Shown here one piece after another: positions 24,976 to 32,769 of a stretch of 64,000 nt of DNA. Location: NCBI RefSeq assembly GCF_009724245.1, contig NZ_WNNK01000016.1, forward strand, positions 1 through 64,000, given 5' to 3'. Every line of letters starts with the position of its first letter. Positions within the stretch are counted from its first letter, which is position 1. Source of the DNA: Pseudomonas spelaei (GTDB lineage Bacteria > Pseudomonadota > Gammaproteobacteria > Pseudomonadales > Pseudomonadaceae). Position numbers and translations under genes: made by a program. The notes beneath the pieces were generated by a model. The model did no database searches. It saw only the letters and a list, made by a program, of their open reading frames with translations, and was not told the DNA's origin.

Positions 24976-25902
24976 ATGCAAACCACCAACACCGTCCTGA
25001 TGATCCGCCCGGCGCGCTTTGCCTTCAACCCGGACACCGCGATCAACAACCGCTTCCAGCGCCCGCCCCTGGACCCGCTCGGCGCGCAGCAGAAAGCGCT
25101 GGAAGAGTTCGACGGCTATGTCGACACCCTGCGCAAGCACGGCGTTGAAGTGTTGGTGGTACAGGACACCCCGGCACCTCACACCCCGGATTCGATTTTC
25201 CCCAACAACTGGTGGAGCAGCCACGCCGACGGCAGCCTGGTGCTGTACCCGATGGAAGGCCAGAACCGACGACTGGAGCGCAATAAAGGCGTGCTGCAAG
25301 TCCTGGAGCAGCGCTTCGCGATCCGCGACACCATCGACCTCAGTCACCTGGAACAACAGAACATTTTCCTCGAAGGCACCGGCAGCATGGTCCTCGACCG
25401 TCAGCACCGCATCAGCTACGCCTGCCACTCCGGGCGTACCCATCAAGATGCCCTGCGCCAATTTGCCGAGCGCCTCGACTATCAGGTCTGCGTGTTCCAC
25501 GCCGTCGACCGTCACCACGCGCCGATCTACCACAGCAACGTAATGATGAGCGTCGGCCGCGACCTGTCCGTGGTGTGCCTGCAAGCGCTGCCCGAGGACC
25601 AGGAACGCCTGGCCCTGGAGCGCTCCCTGCGGGACACCGGTAAAGACATCCTCGCCCTGGACTTCGGCCAGTTGGAGGCTTTCGCCGGCAACATGCTGGA
25701 AGTCCACGACCGCGACGGCCAGCCGCTGCTGGTGATGTCCGCCAGTGCCTGGCAATCCCTCAAGCCTGCCCAGCGCCAGCACGTGGAACGCCACACGCGG
25801 CCTGTGGTGGTGAACATCGAGCACATCGAACGCATCGGCGGCGGTAGTGCCCGCTGCATGTTGGCGGAAGTGCATTTGCCCGCCCGCCCTTCATTCCAAT
25901 AA
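24976..25902 (+). CDS. ctlX: Citrulline utilisation hydrolase CtlX (amidinotransferase fold)
   Basis: CtlX belongs to the guanidine-modifying enzyme superfamily related to arginine deiminase and DDAH and is thought to hydrolyse citrulline (ureido group) to ornithine. The 308-residue product has the substrate-site motif FPNNWWSSHADGSLVLYPM (about residues 75-93), an EGTGSMVLDR loop, a histidine in YHSNVMMSVG and the catalytic cysteine near the C-terminus in GGGSARCMLAE (C294). Ornithine cyclodeaminase follows 13 bases after its stop, so the pair would carry citrulline through ornithine to proline. Confidence 0.85.
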   Translation: MQTTNTVLMIRPARFAFNPDTAINNRFQRPPLDPLGAQQKALEEFDGYVDTLRKHGVEVLVVQDTPAPHTPDSIFPNNWWSSHADGSLVLYPMEGQNRRLERNKGVLQVLEQRFAIRDTIDLSHLEQQNIFLEGTGSMVLDRQHRISYACHSGRTHQDALRQFAERLDYQVCVFHAVDRHHAPIYHSNVMMSVGRDLSVVCLQALPEDQERLALERSLRDTGKDILALDFGQLEAFAGNMLEVHDRDGQPLLVMSASAWQSLKPAQRQHVERHTRPVVVNIEHIERIGGGSARCMLAEVHLPARPSFQ

Positions 25903-25915
25903 AAGGAGTCTTGCC

Positions 25916-26962
25916 ATGACCCGTTATATCGACGTCAACGACCTCAGCTACCTGGTGTCGCAAAAAGGTCTGCAAACCTGCATCAGCGAGATGGCCGAGT
26001 ACATCCGCGCCGACTACCTGCGCTGGCAGGACTTTGAAAAGTGCGCACGTTTGGCCAACCACTCGCCGGAAGGCGTGATCGAACTGATGCCCGTATCGGA
26101 CGCCGCGCTGTACGCCTTCAAGTACGTCAACGGCCACCCGAAAAACACCCAAAGCGGCATGCTCACGGTCATGGCATTCGGCGCCTTGGGGGATGTCGAC
26201 ACGGGCGAGCCGGTGCTACTCAGCGAAATGACCCTGACCACCGCGATCCGCACCGCCGCCACCTCGGCGCTGGTCGCCCGCTACCTGGCCCGTGAAAACA
26301 GCCGCAGCATGGCGCTGATCGGCAACGGCTCGCAAAGCGAGTTCCAGGCCCTGGCCTTCCACGCCATGTTGGGTATCAACGAAATCCGCCTGTTCGACAT
26401 CGACGCCAAGGCCACCGCCAAGCTCGCGGCCAACCTCAAGGCGTTCCCGGCGATCAAGGTGATCCTGGCCGGCAGCGTCGCCGAGGCGGTGCGCGGTGCC
26501 GACATCGTCACCACCGTCACCGCCGACAAGGCCTACGCCACCATCCTCACGGACGAAATGATTGAACCCGGCATGCACCTCAATGCCGTGGGCGGCGACT
26601 GCCCGGGCAAGACCGAACTGGACCGGCGCATCGTCGAACGCGCCCGGGTGATCGTCGAATACGAGCCGCAAAGCCGTATCGAAGGCGAAATCCAGCACAT
26701 GCCGGAAGATTCCCCTGTCACCGAACTGTGGCAAGTCATCAACGGCCAGGTGGCCGGCCGGGAAAATGCGCGCCAGGTGACCCTGTTCGATTCGGTGGGT
26801 TTTGCCATCGAAGACTACTCGGCCCTGCGTTACGTGTTGGACGTGGCCAAGGTGCTGGACATTGGCAGCACCCTGGAACTGGTACCCGAGCTGGCGAACC
26901 CGAAGGACCTGTTTGCCCGTCTTGCGCAACGGCCTGCCGCACAGCACAAAAAGCGCGCCTGA
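25916..26962 (+). CDS. Ornithine cyclodeaminase
   Basis: The NAD-dependent enzyme converts L-ornithine to L-proline and ammonia. The 348-residue product is of the OCD/mu-crystallin family, with the N-terminal RADYLRW, the substrate motif FKYVNGHPKN, and the Rossmann motif MALIGNGSQSEFQALAF near residue 130, followed by DIVTTVTADK. The ATG at 25916 has a perfect AAGGAG 8 bases upstream; the longer open frame overlaps ctlX and lacks a ribosome site. It forms an operon with ctlX. Confidence 0.9.
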   Translation: MTRYIDVNDLSYLVSQKGLQTCISEMAEYIRADYLRWQDFEKCARLANHSPEGVIELMPVSDAALYAFKYVNGHPKNTQSGMLTVMAFGALGDVDTGEPVLLSEMTLTTAIRTAATSALVARYLARENSRSMALIGNGSQSEFQALAFHAMLGINEIRLFDIDAKATAKLAANLKAFPAIKVILAGSVAEAVRGADIVTTVTADKAYATILTDEMIEPGMHLNAVGGDCPGKTELDRRIVERARVIVEYEPQSRIEGEIQHMPEDSPVTELWQVINGQVAGRENARQVTLFDSVGFAIEDYSALRYVLDVAKVLDIGSTLELVPELANPKDLFARLAQRPAAQHKKRA

Positions 26963-26968
26963 GACCGC

Positions 26969-27003
26969 TCTGGCCTGCCGCTTTGAACACAGGGCGGGCC
27001 AGA
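26969..27003 (+). terminator. Hairpin downstream of ornithine cyclodeaminase
   Basis: TCTGGCCTGCC (26969-26979) pairs with GGCGGGCCAGA (26993-27003) with one G-U pair, 13-base loop, seven bases after the stop. There is no T-run, so termination may be weak. Confidence 0.4.
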
Positions 27004-27018
27004 CACCAGCGTGCAAAA

Positions 27019-27047
27019 AGCCGATTTTGCGGGTGATGCAGCCGATT
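27019..27047 (+). promoter_or_regulatory. Direct repeat AGCCGATT with 21-base period upstream of the ABC importer
   Basis: AGCCGATT occurs at 27019-27026 and again at 27040-27047, two helical turns apart, in the 254-base gap before the substrate-binding protein gene. It could be a binding site for the AsnC-family regulator encoded at the end of the same operon, or for an arginine-type activator. This is inference from spacing only. Confidence 0.35.
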
Positions 27048-27216
27048 CCGCTGACATCCGCGTTTTAACAGCACATTCCGAGCGCCACAACAGGGGTAAA
27101 CGACACAAAAAACGCACCTTCATGAAGCATTCTGAGCGCGACCAAAGAGTCAGCAAATGAATGCGTGCTTCACCTTTTACTGCCCTGACATCAATTACAA
27201 AATATAGGGAATACAC

Positions 27217-27996
27217 ATGACTCCGCTCCGATCACTTTTCGCTGCGCTGCTCCTGCCGTTGTGCGCCTGCGCCGCCCAGGCCCAGGAATGGAAAGAAATC
27301 CGCTTTGGGGTCTTCCCCGAATACCCACCCTTTGAATCAGTCGCCGCCGACGGCAGTCTGCAAGGTTTCGATATCGAGCTAGGCAACGCGATCTGCACCA
27401 AGCTTGAGGTCAAGTGCGTGTGGGTCCACAACGAATTCGACGGCATGATCCCGGCCCTGCGTGCTCGCAAGTTCGACGCCATCATGTCCTCCATGGCCGT
27501 GACCCCGGCCCGCCAGAAAGTCATCGACTTCAGCGACCGCCTGTTCCTCAGCCCGACCTCGGTGATCACCCGCAAAAACGCCGACTTCGGCGACACCCCT
27601 GAATCGCTGAAAGGCAAACAGGTCGGCGTGCTGCAAGGCTCGCTGCAAGAAGCCTACGCCCGTGCGCACCTGGCCAAGCTCGGCGCGCAGATCAAGGCTT
27701 ACCAGTCCCAGGAGCAGAACTACGCCGACCTGCAAAACGGTCGCCTCGACGCCACCCTGACCGACAAGCTCGAAGCCCAGCTCAACTTCCTGTCCAAGCC
27801 CGAAGGCGCCGACTTCAAGACCGGGCCGGCCTTCAAGGACCCGACCCTGCCGCTCGACATCGCCATGGGCCTGCGCAAGAACGACCAGCAATTGCTGGCG
27901 CTGATCAACAAAGGCATCGCCGCCGTGCAGGCCGATGGCACCTACGCGCAGATCCAGAAGAAGTACTTCGGCGATCAGGATATCTACCACGAATGA
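27217..27996 (+). CDS. Periplasmic amino acid-binding protein of an ABC importer (HisJ/ArgT/AotJ type)
   Basis: This secreted binding protein delivers a polar or basic amino acid to the permeases encoded downstream. The 259-residue product has a Sec signal (LFAALLLPLCACAAQA, cleavage about residue 22) and the SBP_bac_3 landmarks FGVFPEYPPFE, GFDIELGNAICTKL, WVHNEFDGMIPALRARKFDAIMSSMAVTP and RKNDQQLLALINKGI. The similarity to lysine/arginine/ornithine and histidine binders, and the ctlX-ornithine cyclodeaminase neighbours, suggest arginine, citrulline or ornithine as ligand. A REP doublet separates it from the permease genes. Confidence 0.88.
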   Translation: MTPLRSLFAALLLPLCACAAQAQEWKEIRFGVFPEYPPFESVAADGSLQGFDIELGNAICTKLEVKCVWVHNEFDGMIPALRARKFDAIMSSMAVTPARQKVIDFSDRLFLSPTSVITRKNADFGDTPESLKGKQVGVLQGSLQEAYARAHLAKLGAQIKAYQSQEQNYADLQNGRLDATLTDKLEAQLNFLSKPEGADFKTGPAFKDPTLPLDIAMGLRKNDQQLLALINKGIAAVQADGTYAQIQKKYFGDQDIYHE

Positions 27997-28011
27997 TATC
28001 CATCATCGCCC

Positions 28012-28097
28012 CTGTGGGAGCTGGCTTGCCTGCGATGGCGGCCTAAAGCATTGCGCTGAACCCAATGGCCTCATCGCAGGCAAGCCAGCTCCCACAG
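28012..28097. repeat. REP doublet, family A, copy 3, inside the ABC importer operon
   Basis: CTGTGGGAGCTGGCTTGCC to GGCAAGCCAGCTCCCACAG. It lies between the binding-protein gene and the first permease gene, where a stable hairpin can raise the level of the upstream mRNA relative to the downstream genes. Confidence 0.88.
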
Positions 28098-28127
28098 TAA
28101 ATGTCTGCGCCCCATCGAGATCTCCCC

Positions 28128-28829
28128 ATGAATGAATTCCTCAACTTGCAGGGCTTCGGCCCGCTGCTGGCGCAGGGTGCCTGGATGACGGTCAAGCTGG
28201 CGTTCCTGGCGCTGGTGCTGAGCCTGTCCCTGGGGCTGATCGCCGCCGGTGCCAAGCTCTCCAGCGTCAAGCTGCTGCGGGTCCCGGCCACGCTCTACAC
28301 CACGCTGATTCGCAGCGTGCCGGACCTGGTACTGATCCTGCTGATTTTCTACAGCCTGCAACTGTGGCTGAACGATCTGAGCGAAATGCTCGGCTGGGAC
28401 TACTTCGAAATCGACCCGTTCACCGCCGGCGTGCTGACCCTCGGTTTTATCTACGGTGCGTATTTCACCGAGAACTTTCGTGGGGCGATTCTCAGCGTAC
28501 CGGCAGGCCAACTCGAAGCCGCGACCGCCTACGGCCTGAGCCGCTGGCAACGCTTTCGTCTGGTGCTGTTCCCGCAGTTGATGCGCTTTGCCTTGCCGGG
28601 CCTGGGCAATAACTGGCTGGTGCTGCTCAAGTCCACGGCGCTGGTGTCGATCATCGGCCTGTCGGACCTGGTCAAGGCCGCGCAGAACGCCGGCAAGACC
28701 ACCAACAACCCGCTGTATTTCCTGATCCTCGCGGGCCTGGTGTACCTGGTGATCACCACCCTCTCCAACCGTGTATTCAAACGCCTGGAGCGGCGCTACA
28801 ACATCGGTATCAAGGGGATGGCGCGATGA
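28128..28829 (+). CDS. ABC importer permease, HisQ/ArtQ type
   Basis: This inner membrane permease (233 residues) belongs to the His/Glu/Gln/Arg/opine family. It has about five helices and the EAA-type loop AGQLEAATAYGLSRWQRFRLVLFPQ that contacts the ATPase. The ATG at 28128 was chosen; an in-frame ATG at 28101 lies at the edge of the REP and lacks a ribosome site. Its last four bases overlap the next permease gene (ATGA), so translation is coupled. Confidence 0.88.
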   Translation: MNEFLNLQGFGPLLAQGAWMTVKLAFLALVLSLSLGLIAAGAKLSSVKLLRVPATLYTTLIRSVPDLVLILLIFYSLQLWLNDLSEMLGWDYFEIDPFTAGVLTLGFIYGAYFTENFRGAILSVPAGQLEAATAYGLSRWQRFRLVLFPQLMRFALPGLGNNWLVLLKSTALVSIIGLSDLVKAAQNAGKTTNNPLYFLILAGLVYLVITTLSNRVFKRLERRYNIGIKGMAR

Positions 28830-29539
28830 TCGAACTGATCCAGCAATACGGCCTGGCCTACCTGTTCACCGACGGTAACGGCTTTTCCGGTGTGGCGATG
28901 ACCCTGTGGTTGTTCATTATCTCGGTGGTGCTGGGCTTCTTCCTGTCGATCCCGCTGGCGATTGCGCGGGTGTCGGAGCACTTCTGGATTCGCTGGCCGG
29001 TGGAGGTCTACACCTACCTGTTTCGCGGCACGCCGCTGTATATCCAACTGCTGATTTGCTACACCGGGCTCTACGGCCTGGACGTGGTGCAAGACAACGC
29101 CCTGCTCAACCAGTTTTTCCGTAACGCGCTGAACTGCACGCTGCTGGCCTTCGTACTGAACACCTGCGCCTACACCGTGGAAATCTTCGCCGGGGCGATT
29201 CGCAACATCCCCCACGGCGAGATCGAAGCGGCGCGGGCCTATGGTTTGCACGGCTGGCGGTTGAACCTGTTTGTGGTAGTGCCCGCCGCCTTGCGCCGTG
29301 CGCTGCCGGCCTACAGCAACGAAATGATCCTGATGCTCCACGCTACGTCCCTGGCGTTTACCGCCACCATCGCCGACATCCTCAAAGTGGCCCGCGATGC
29401 GAATGCCGAGACCTTCCTGACCTTCCAGGCCTTCGGCATTGCGGCCCTGCTGTACATGCTGCTGTCCTTTGCACTGGTGGGCCTGTTCCGACTGGCCGAA
29501 CGTCGCTGGATGCGTTTTCTTGTTCCTACCCGAGGCTAA
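28826..29539 (+). CDS. ABC importer permease, HisM/ArtM type
   Basis: The second inner membrane permease of the importer (237 residues) has the EAA loop HGEIEAARAYGLHGWRLNLFVVVPAA (about residues 130-155) and the N-terminal YLFRGTPLYIQLLI segment typical of HisM. It overlaps the previous gene by four bases and is followed by the ATPase gene after three bases. Confidence 0.88.
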   Translation: MIELIQQYGLAYLFTDGNGFSGVAMTLWLFIISVVLGFFLSIPLAIARVSEHFWIRWPVEVYTYLFRGTPLYIQLLICYTGLYGLDVVQDNALLNQFFRNALNCTLLAFVLNTCAYTVEIFAGAIRNIPHGEIEAARAYGLHGWRLNLFVVVPAALRRALPAYSNEMILMLHATSLAFTATIADILKVARDANAETFLTFQAFGIAALLYMLLSFALVGLFRLAERRWMRFLVPTRG

Positions 29540-29542
29540 CCC

Positions 29543-30397
29543 ATGAATCAGTCCGCGCAGGCCCTGGCCGCACATCCCACTTGCGTCATCGACACCCGCT
29601 CCGCTCCCCGGCCCACCGTGGTGGCGGAAAATGCCAACGTCAAACTCCAGGTCGAAGGCCTGCACAAACGCTATGGCGAACACGAGGTGCTCAAAGGCGT
29701 TTCGCTGAATGCACGCAATGGGGATGTGATCAGCCTGATCGGCGCCAGCGGTTCCGGAAAAAGCACGATGCTGCGCTGCATCAACTTCCTTGAGCAGCCG
29801 GACGCCGGGGTGATCACCCTGGATGGCATCAGTATTGAAATGCGCCAGGGCCGCTCCGGCGTCCAGGCGCCGCACCAGGCCCAACTGCAAAACCTGCGTA
29901 CACGCCTGGCCATGGTCTTCCAGCACTTCAACCTGTGGAGCCACATGACCGTGCTGGAAAACATCTGCATGGCGCCCCGACGCGTGCTCGGCGTGAGCGC
30001 CGCCGAGGCGGAAAAACGCGCGCGGATGTACCTGGACAAGGTCGGCCTGCCGGGCCGGGTGGCCGATCAATACCCGGCGTTTCTCTCCGGCGGCCAGCAA
30101 CAGCGGGTGGCGATTGCCCGGGCGCTGGCCATGGAACCGGAGATTATCCTGTTCGACGAACCCACCTCGGCGCTCGACCCTGAACTTGTAGGAGAAGTGC
30201 TCAAAGTCATACAGACGTTGGCTGAGGAAGGTCGTACCATGCTCATGGTCACCCACGAAATGGGCTTTGCCCGACAGGTGTCCAGCCAGGTGCTGTTCCT
30301 GCATCAGGGTCGAGTCGAGGAACACGGCGGCGCCGAGATCCTTGACCACCCCAACAGCGAACGCCTGCAGCAATTTCTTTCCAACCGTTTGAAGTGA
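29543..30397 (+). CDS. ABC importer ATP-binding protein, HisP/AotP type
   Basis: This is the ATPase that powers the importer. The 284-residue product has Walker A (GASGSGKST, near residue 70), Q-loop (MVFQHFNLW), signature (LSGGQQQR) and Walker B (IILFDEPTSALDPE). The N-terminus has about 35 extra residues (rich in Ala/Pro/Arg) ahead of the ATPase domain compared with HisP, which may be a late-start artefact or real. The regulator gene downstream begins at or just after its stop. Confidence 0.88.
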   Translation: MNQSAQALAAHPTCVIDTRSAPRPTVVAENANVKLQVEGLHKRYGEHEVLKGVSLNARNGDVISLIGASGSGKSTMLRCINFLEQPDAGVITLDGISIEMRQGRSGVQAPHQAQLQNLRTRLAMVFQHFNLWSHMTVLENICMAPRRVLGVSAAEAEKRARMYLDKVGLPGRVADQYPAFLSGGQQQRVAIARALAMEPEIILFDEPTSALDPELVGEVLKVIQTLAEEGRTMLMVTHEMGFARQVSSQVLFLHQGRVEEHGGAEILDHPNSERLQQFLSNRLK

Positions 30398-30411
30398 ACA
30401 CGAAGCCAACC

Positions 30412-30909
30412 ATGGATACCAAGGCCAACGGACCCCATTCCTCCCCTGCGCTGGATCGCATCGACGAGGCCATCATTGATGTGCTGCGTCATCAGGGGCG
30501 TATCACCTACGAGAAACTCTCGTCACTGGTGCACCTGACCCCCAGGCCCTGCCTGGAACGGGTGCGCAAACTGGAACGCCGGGGGGTGATCCGCGGTTAT
30601 GGCGCGATCATCGATGTACAGATGGTCTCGCCGGGGCTGTCACTGCTGGTGCTGGTGGCCCTCTCCAACCAGAGCGGACGCTCGGCGCAAAAAGCCTTCG
30701 AAGCCTGCGTCAAAACCTGCCCCCAGGTGTTCGAATGCCAACTGATCAGCGGGCCGTTCGACTACAGCCTGCGCATGCGCTGCCGAGACATGGAACACTA
30801 CCGGGTACTGACGGAAACCTGGTTGAACAATGACGAGTTGCACATTGATAAATTGGTGGCGCATCCGGAGTTGGCGGTGGTGAAAAACACCGCGACTGAA
30901 CTGGCTTAA
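30412..30909 (+). CDS. Lrp/AsnC-family transcriptional regulator
   Basis: The product (165 residues from the ATG at 30412; a GTG at 30394 overlapping the ATPase stop is possible) has an N-terminal winged HTH (ITYEKLSSLVHLTPRPCLERVRKLERRG) and a RAM ligand domain (ECQLISGPFDYSLRMRCRDME). Placement at the end of the importer operon suggests that it controls uptake or metabolism of the transported amino acid, probably an arginine-pathway compound. The effector is not known. Confidence 0.83.
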   Translation: MDTKANGPHSSPALDRIDEAIIDVLRHQGRITYEKLSSLVHLTPRPCLERVRKLERRGVIRGYGAIIDVQMVSPGLSLLVLVALSNQSGRSAQKAFEACVKTCPQVFECQLISGPFDYSLRMRCRDMEHYRVLTETWLNNDELHIDKLVAHPELAVVKNTATELA

Positions 30910-30940
30910 CCCCCCATTCGCTGAGACAAAGAAGATCAAA

Positions 30941-31029
30941 TGTGGGAGCTGGCTTGCCTGCGATAGCGGTGGGTCAGACAACATTGATTTGACTGGTCCA
31001 CCCCTATCGCAGGCAAGCCAGCTCCCACA
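30941..31029. repeat. REP doublet, family A, copy 4
   Basis: TGTGGGAGCTGGCTTGCCTG to CAGGCAAGCCAGCTCCCACA, flanked by A-run and T-run (AAA before, TTTT after). It separates the AsnC-family gene from the convergent GNAT gene; the T-run makes it terminator-like. Confidence 0.88.
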
Positions 31030-31047
31030 TTTTAACCGTGTTCAGAT

Positions 31048-31650
31048 TCACGGAGCATCCGGGCGATCCCGCGAGACCAAACACAGATAACCTTCAATAT
31101 CCGCACCATCCAACGGCTTGACCTGGATAAACACCCGATTCACCTGCCGCCCCATCTTGATTCCCTCCCGGGCCCGCACCGACACATACCCAAGCTTGGG
31201 CCAGAATCGCTCGGCCTTGGTGTTGCCCTCTACCACCGTCAGCCGCAGCCAGCGAGCTCCCAGGTTCATTGCCCAGTCCTGAAGATCAGCATGCAACCGA
31301 TTGGCCAGCCCAGTGCCATGCAGCGAGGTGGCCACCAACAACAACCCGATATGCCAAACCCCGGTCGCCAACAAGTCTGATGCCACATTCACCACGGCTA
31401 CCAGTACGCCCTCGGTGTCGCGATAGCCCAACCAATACATGCGTGTATGCGGCCAATCATCGGGCAGTTGGAAACTCAGCTCTTCACGAGCCTCCAACGG
31501 CCTGGCGGGCTCGCCATTGACCGCCAGAAAATAGCCCGGACTGTCTTCAAACAACTGCTGCAGCTCAGCCTCGTCACGGATTGTCAGCTCGACCACGCGA
31601 ATGCCGGCGACGGAACTGATGGGCAGGTGCAATATTGTCGAAACCTCCAT
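31048..31650 (-). CDS. GNAT-family N-acetyltransferase
   Basis: The 200-residue product has the GNAT acetyl-CoA core: HIGLLLVATSLHGTGLANRLHADLQDWA (about residues 102-129) and VVEGNTKAERFWPKLGYVSV. The acceptor is unknown. The ATG at 31650 has a GAGG about 10 bases before it; a GTG at 31659 is an alternative. It follows the FKBP gene closely on the same strand and is probably cotranscribed with it. Confidence 0.8.
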   Translation of the reverse strand: MEVSTILHLPISSVAGIRVVELTIRDEAELQQLFEDSPGYFLAVNGEPARPLEAREELSFQLPDDWPHTRMYWLGYRDTEGVLVAVVNVASDLLATGVWHIGLLLVATSLHGTGLANRLHADLQDWAMNLGARWLRLTVVEGNTKAERFWPKLGYVSVRAREGIKMGRQVNRVFIQVKPLDGADIEGYLCLVSRDRPDAP

Positions 31651-31662
31651 GTTTGCCACGCC

Positions 31663-32004
31663 TCACTCGTCCCGCGTCAACACTTCCAACAACTCAATCT
31701 CAAAACGCAAATCGCTGTTGGGCTTTATATGCGCCCCCATACTGCGCTCGCCATAAGCCAGGTGCGCCGGCACAAACAGCGTCCGAATCCCGCCGACTTT
31801 CATGCCCATCAGGCCTTGGTCCCAGCCCTTGATCACGCGACCGGTACCGATGACACACTGGAACGGCTTGCCTCGCTCCCAGGAAGAATCGAATACCGTG
31901 CCGTCTTCCAGGGTGCCGGTGTATTGCGTGGTGATCAGCGCCCCCTTGACCACGGCTTTGCCGTCGCCCAGGCGGGTGTCGGTGATGTGTAGTTCGTTGT
32001 TCAT
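31663..32004 (-). CDS. FKBP-type peptidyl-prolyl cis-trans isomerase
   Basis: This small folding helper isomerises proline peptide bonds. The 113-residue product is a single FKBP domain with YTGTLEDGTVFDSSWERGKPFQCVIG, VIKGWDQGLMGMKVGG and AYGERSMGAHIKPNSDLRFEIELL; no signal peptide, so cytoplasmic. The ATG at 32004 (MNNELHI) has GAGG 8 bases upstream; a GTG at 32019 overlaps the previous gene. It is the middle of three minus-strand genes (lipoprotein, FKBP, GNAT). Confidence 0.9.
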   Translation of the reverse strand: MNNELHITDTRLGDGKAVVKGALITTQYTGTLEDGTVFDSSWERGKPFQCVIGTGRVIKGWDQGLMGMKVGGIRTLFVPAHLAYGERSMGAHIKPNSDLRFEIELLEVLTRDE

Positions 32005-32019
32005 ACCTTTAGACCTCAC

Positions 32020-32640
32020 TCACAACCAATGCCAAAACCGGCTCCAGAAGCCCCGATCCAAGTCCGCCTTACACCCCGCATATTGCCGCGCATACATATC
32101 CGAGCGTGCCTTGACCTTCCCGGCAACCGGCAACAGCCACGCTTTACTGGCATAGGTTCTTTGACGATAACCGCCCCAGCCTTCGTGGTAGTTCAGGTAC
32201 TGGCCGTAGGCGTCGTATTTGTACACGCCATTGATGGTGGTGGTCTTGTCCATGTACCAGCCGACAAAGTCGATGGCGTCGTCGAAGTCCTGGCGGCTGG
32301 CCCAGCTACGGCCGGTGCTTTTGCGGTAGTCGCTCCACACTTCATCCTTGGCCTGGGCGTAGCCGGCAGCGGTGGTGACGCGGCCCCAGGGGATGATCCA
32401 CAACAGGTATTTGCGCGGGGTCTTGGCGTTCTGCCGGAAGCCCGATTCCTGGTACATGATGGCGAACGGCACTTGGATCGGTACACCCCAGCGCTTCTGG
32501 GTGACCTTGGCCGCGTCGTACCAATCGTCTTTTTCCCGGAAGATGCCGCAGAGGTCATCGGGGGTGCGTGGCGGCGAAGTACCGCAGGCTGCCAGCAGGG
32601 AGGTCAGTAGTAAGAGGGCTATGGTTTTTGCCAGATTCAA
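32020..32640 (-). CDS. SLT-like transglycosylase lipoprotein, TTG start
   Basis: The 206-residue product has a lipoprotein signal (IALLLLTSLLAAC, lipidated Cys19) and a region resembling lytic transglycosylases: a putative catalytic glutamate in MYQESGF, then AAGYAQAKDE where the family has GLMQ, and YLNYHEGWGGY where the family has AYNAG. It may cut or bind peptidoglycan at the outer membrane, but the fit to family motifs is partial. The start is TTG at 32640: an AAGGTGAG precedes it and no ATG or GTG would keep the signal peptide. Confidence 0.78.
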   Translation of the reverse strand: MNLAKTIALLLLTSLLAACGTSPPRTPDDLCGIFREKDDWYDAAKVTQKRWGVPIQVPFAIMYQESGFRQNAKTPRKYLLWIIPWGRVTTAAGYAQAKDEVWSDYRKSTGRSWASRQDFDDAIDFVGWYMDKTTTINGVYKYDAYGQYLNYHEGWGGYRQRTYASKAWLLPVAGKVKARSDMYARQYAGCKADLDRGFWSRFWHWL

Positions 32641-32769
32641 AAGCTCACCTTCGCGTGATGCGCGTAAAAAAGTCGACAGTTTACGCGTTCACGGAAGGTG
32701 ATGCCGATAAGACATCAATTTGCCTTGTTCACCGTGCAGGAACCAGGCCGGCGCCTGCACGGTGGTGCA

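Noticed and set aside
27217..30397. Naming the ABC importer aotJQMP
   Set aside because: Family is clear but ligand specificity between arginine, ornithine, histidine and opines cannot be read from the sequence.
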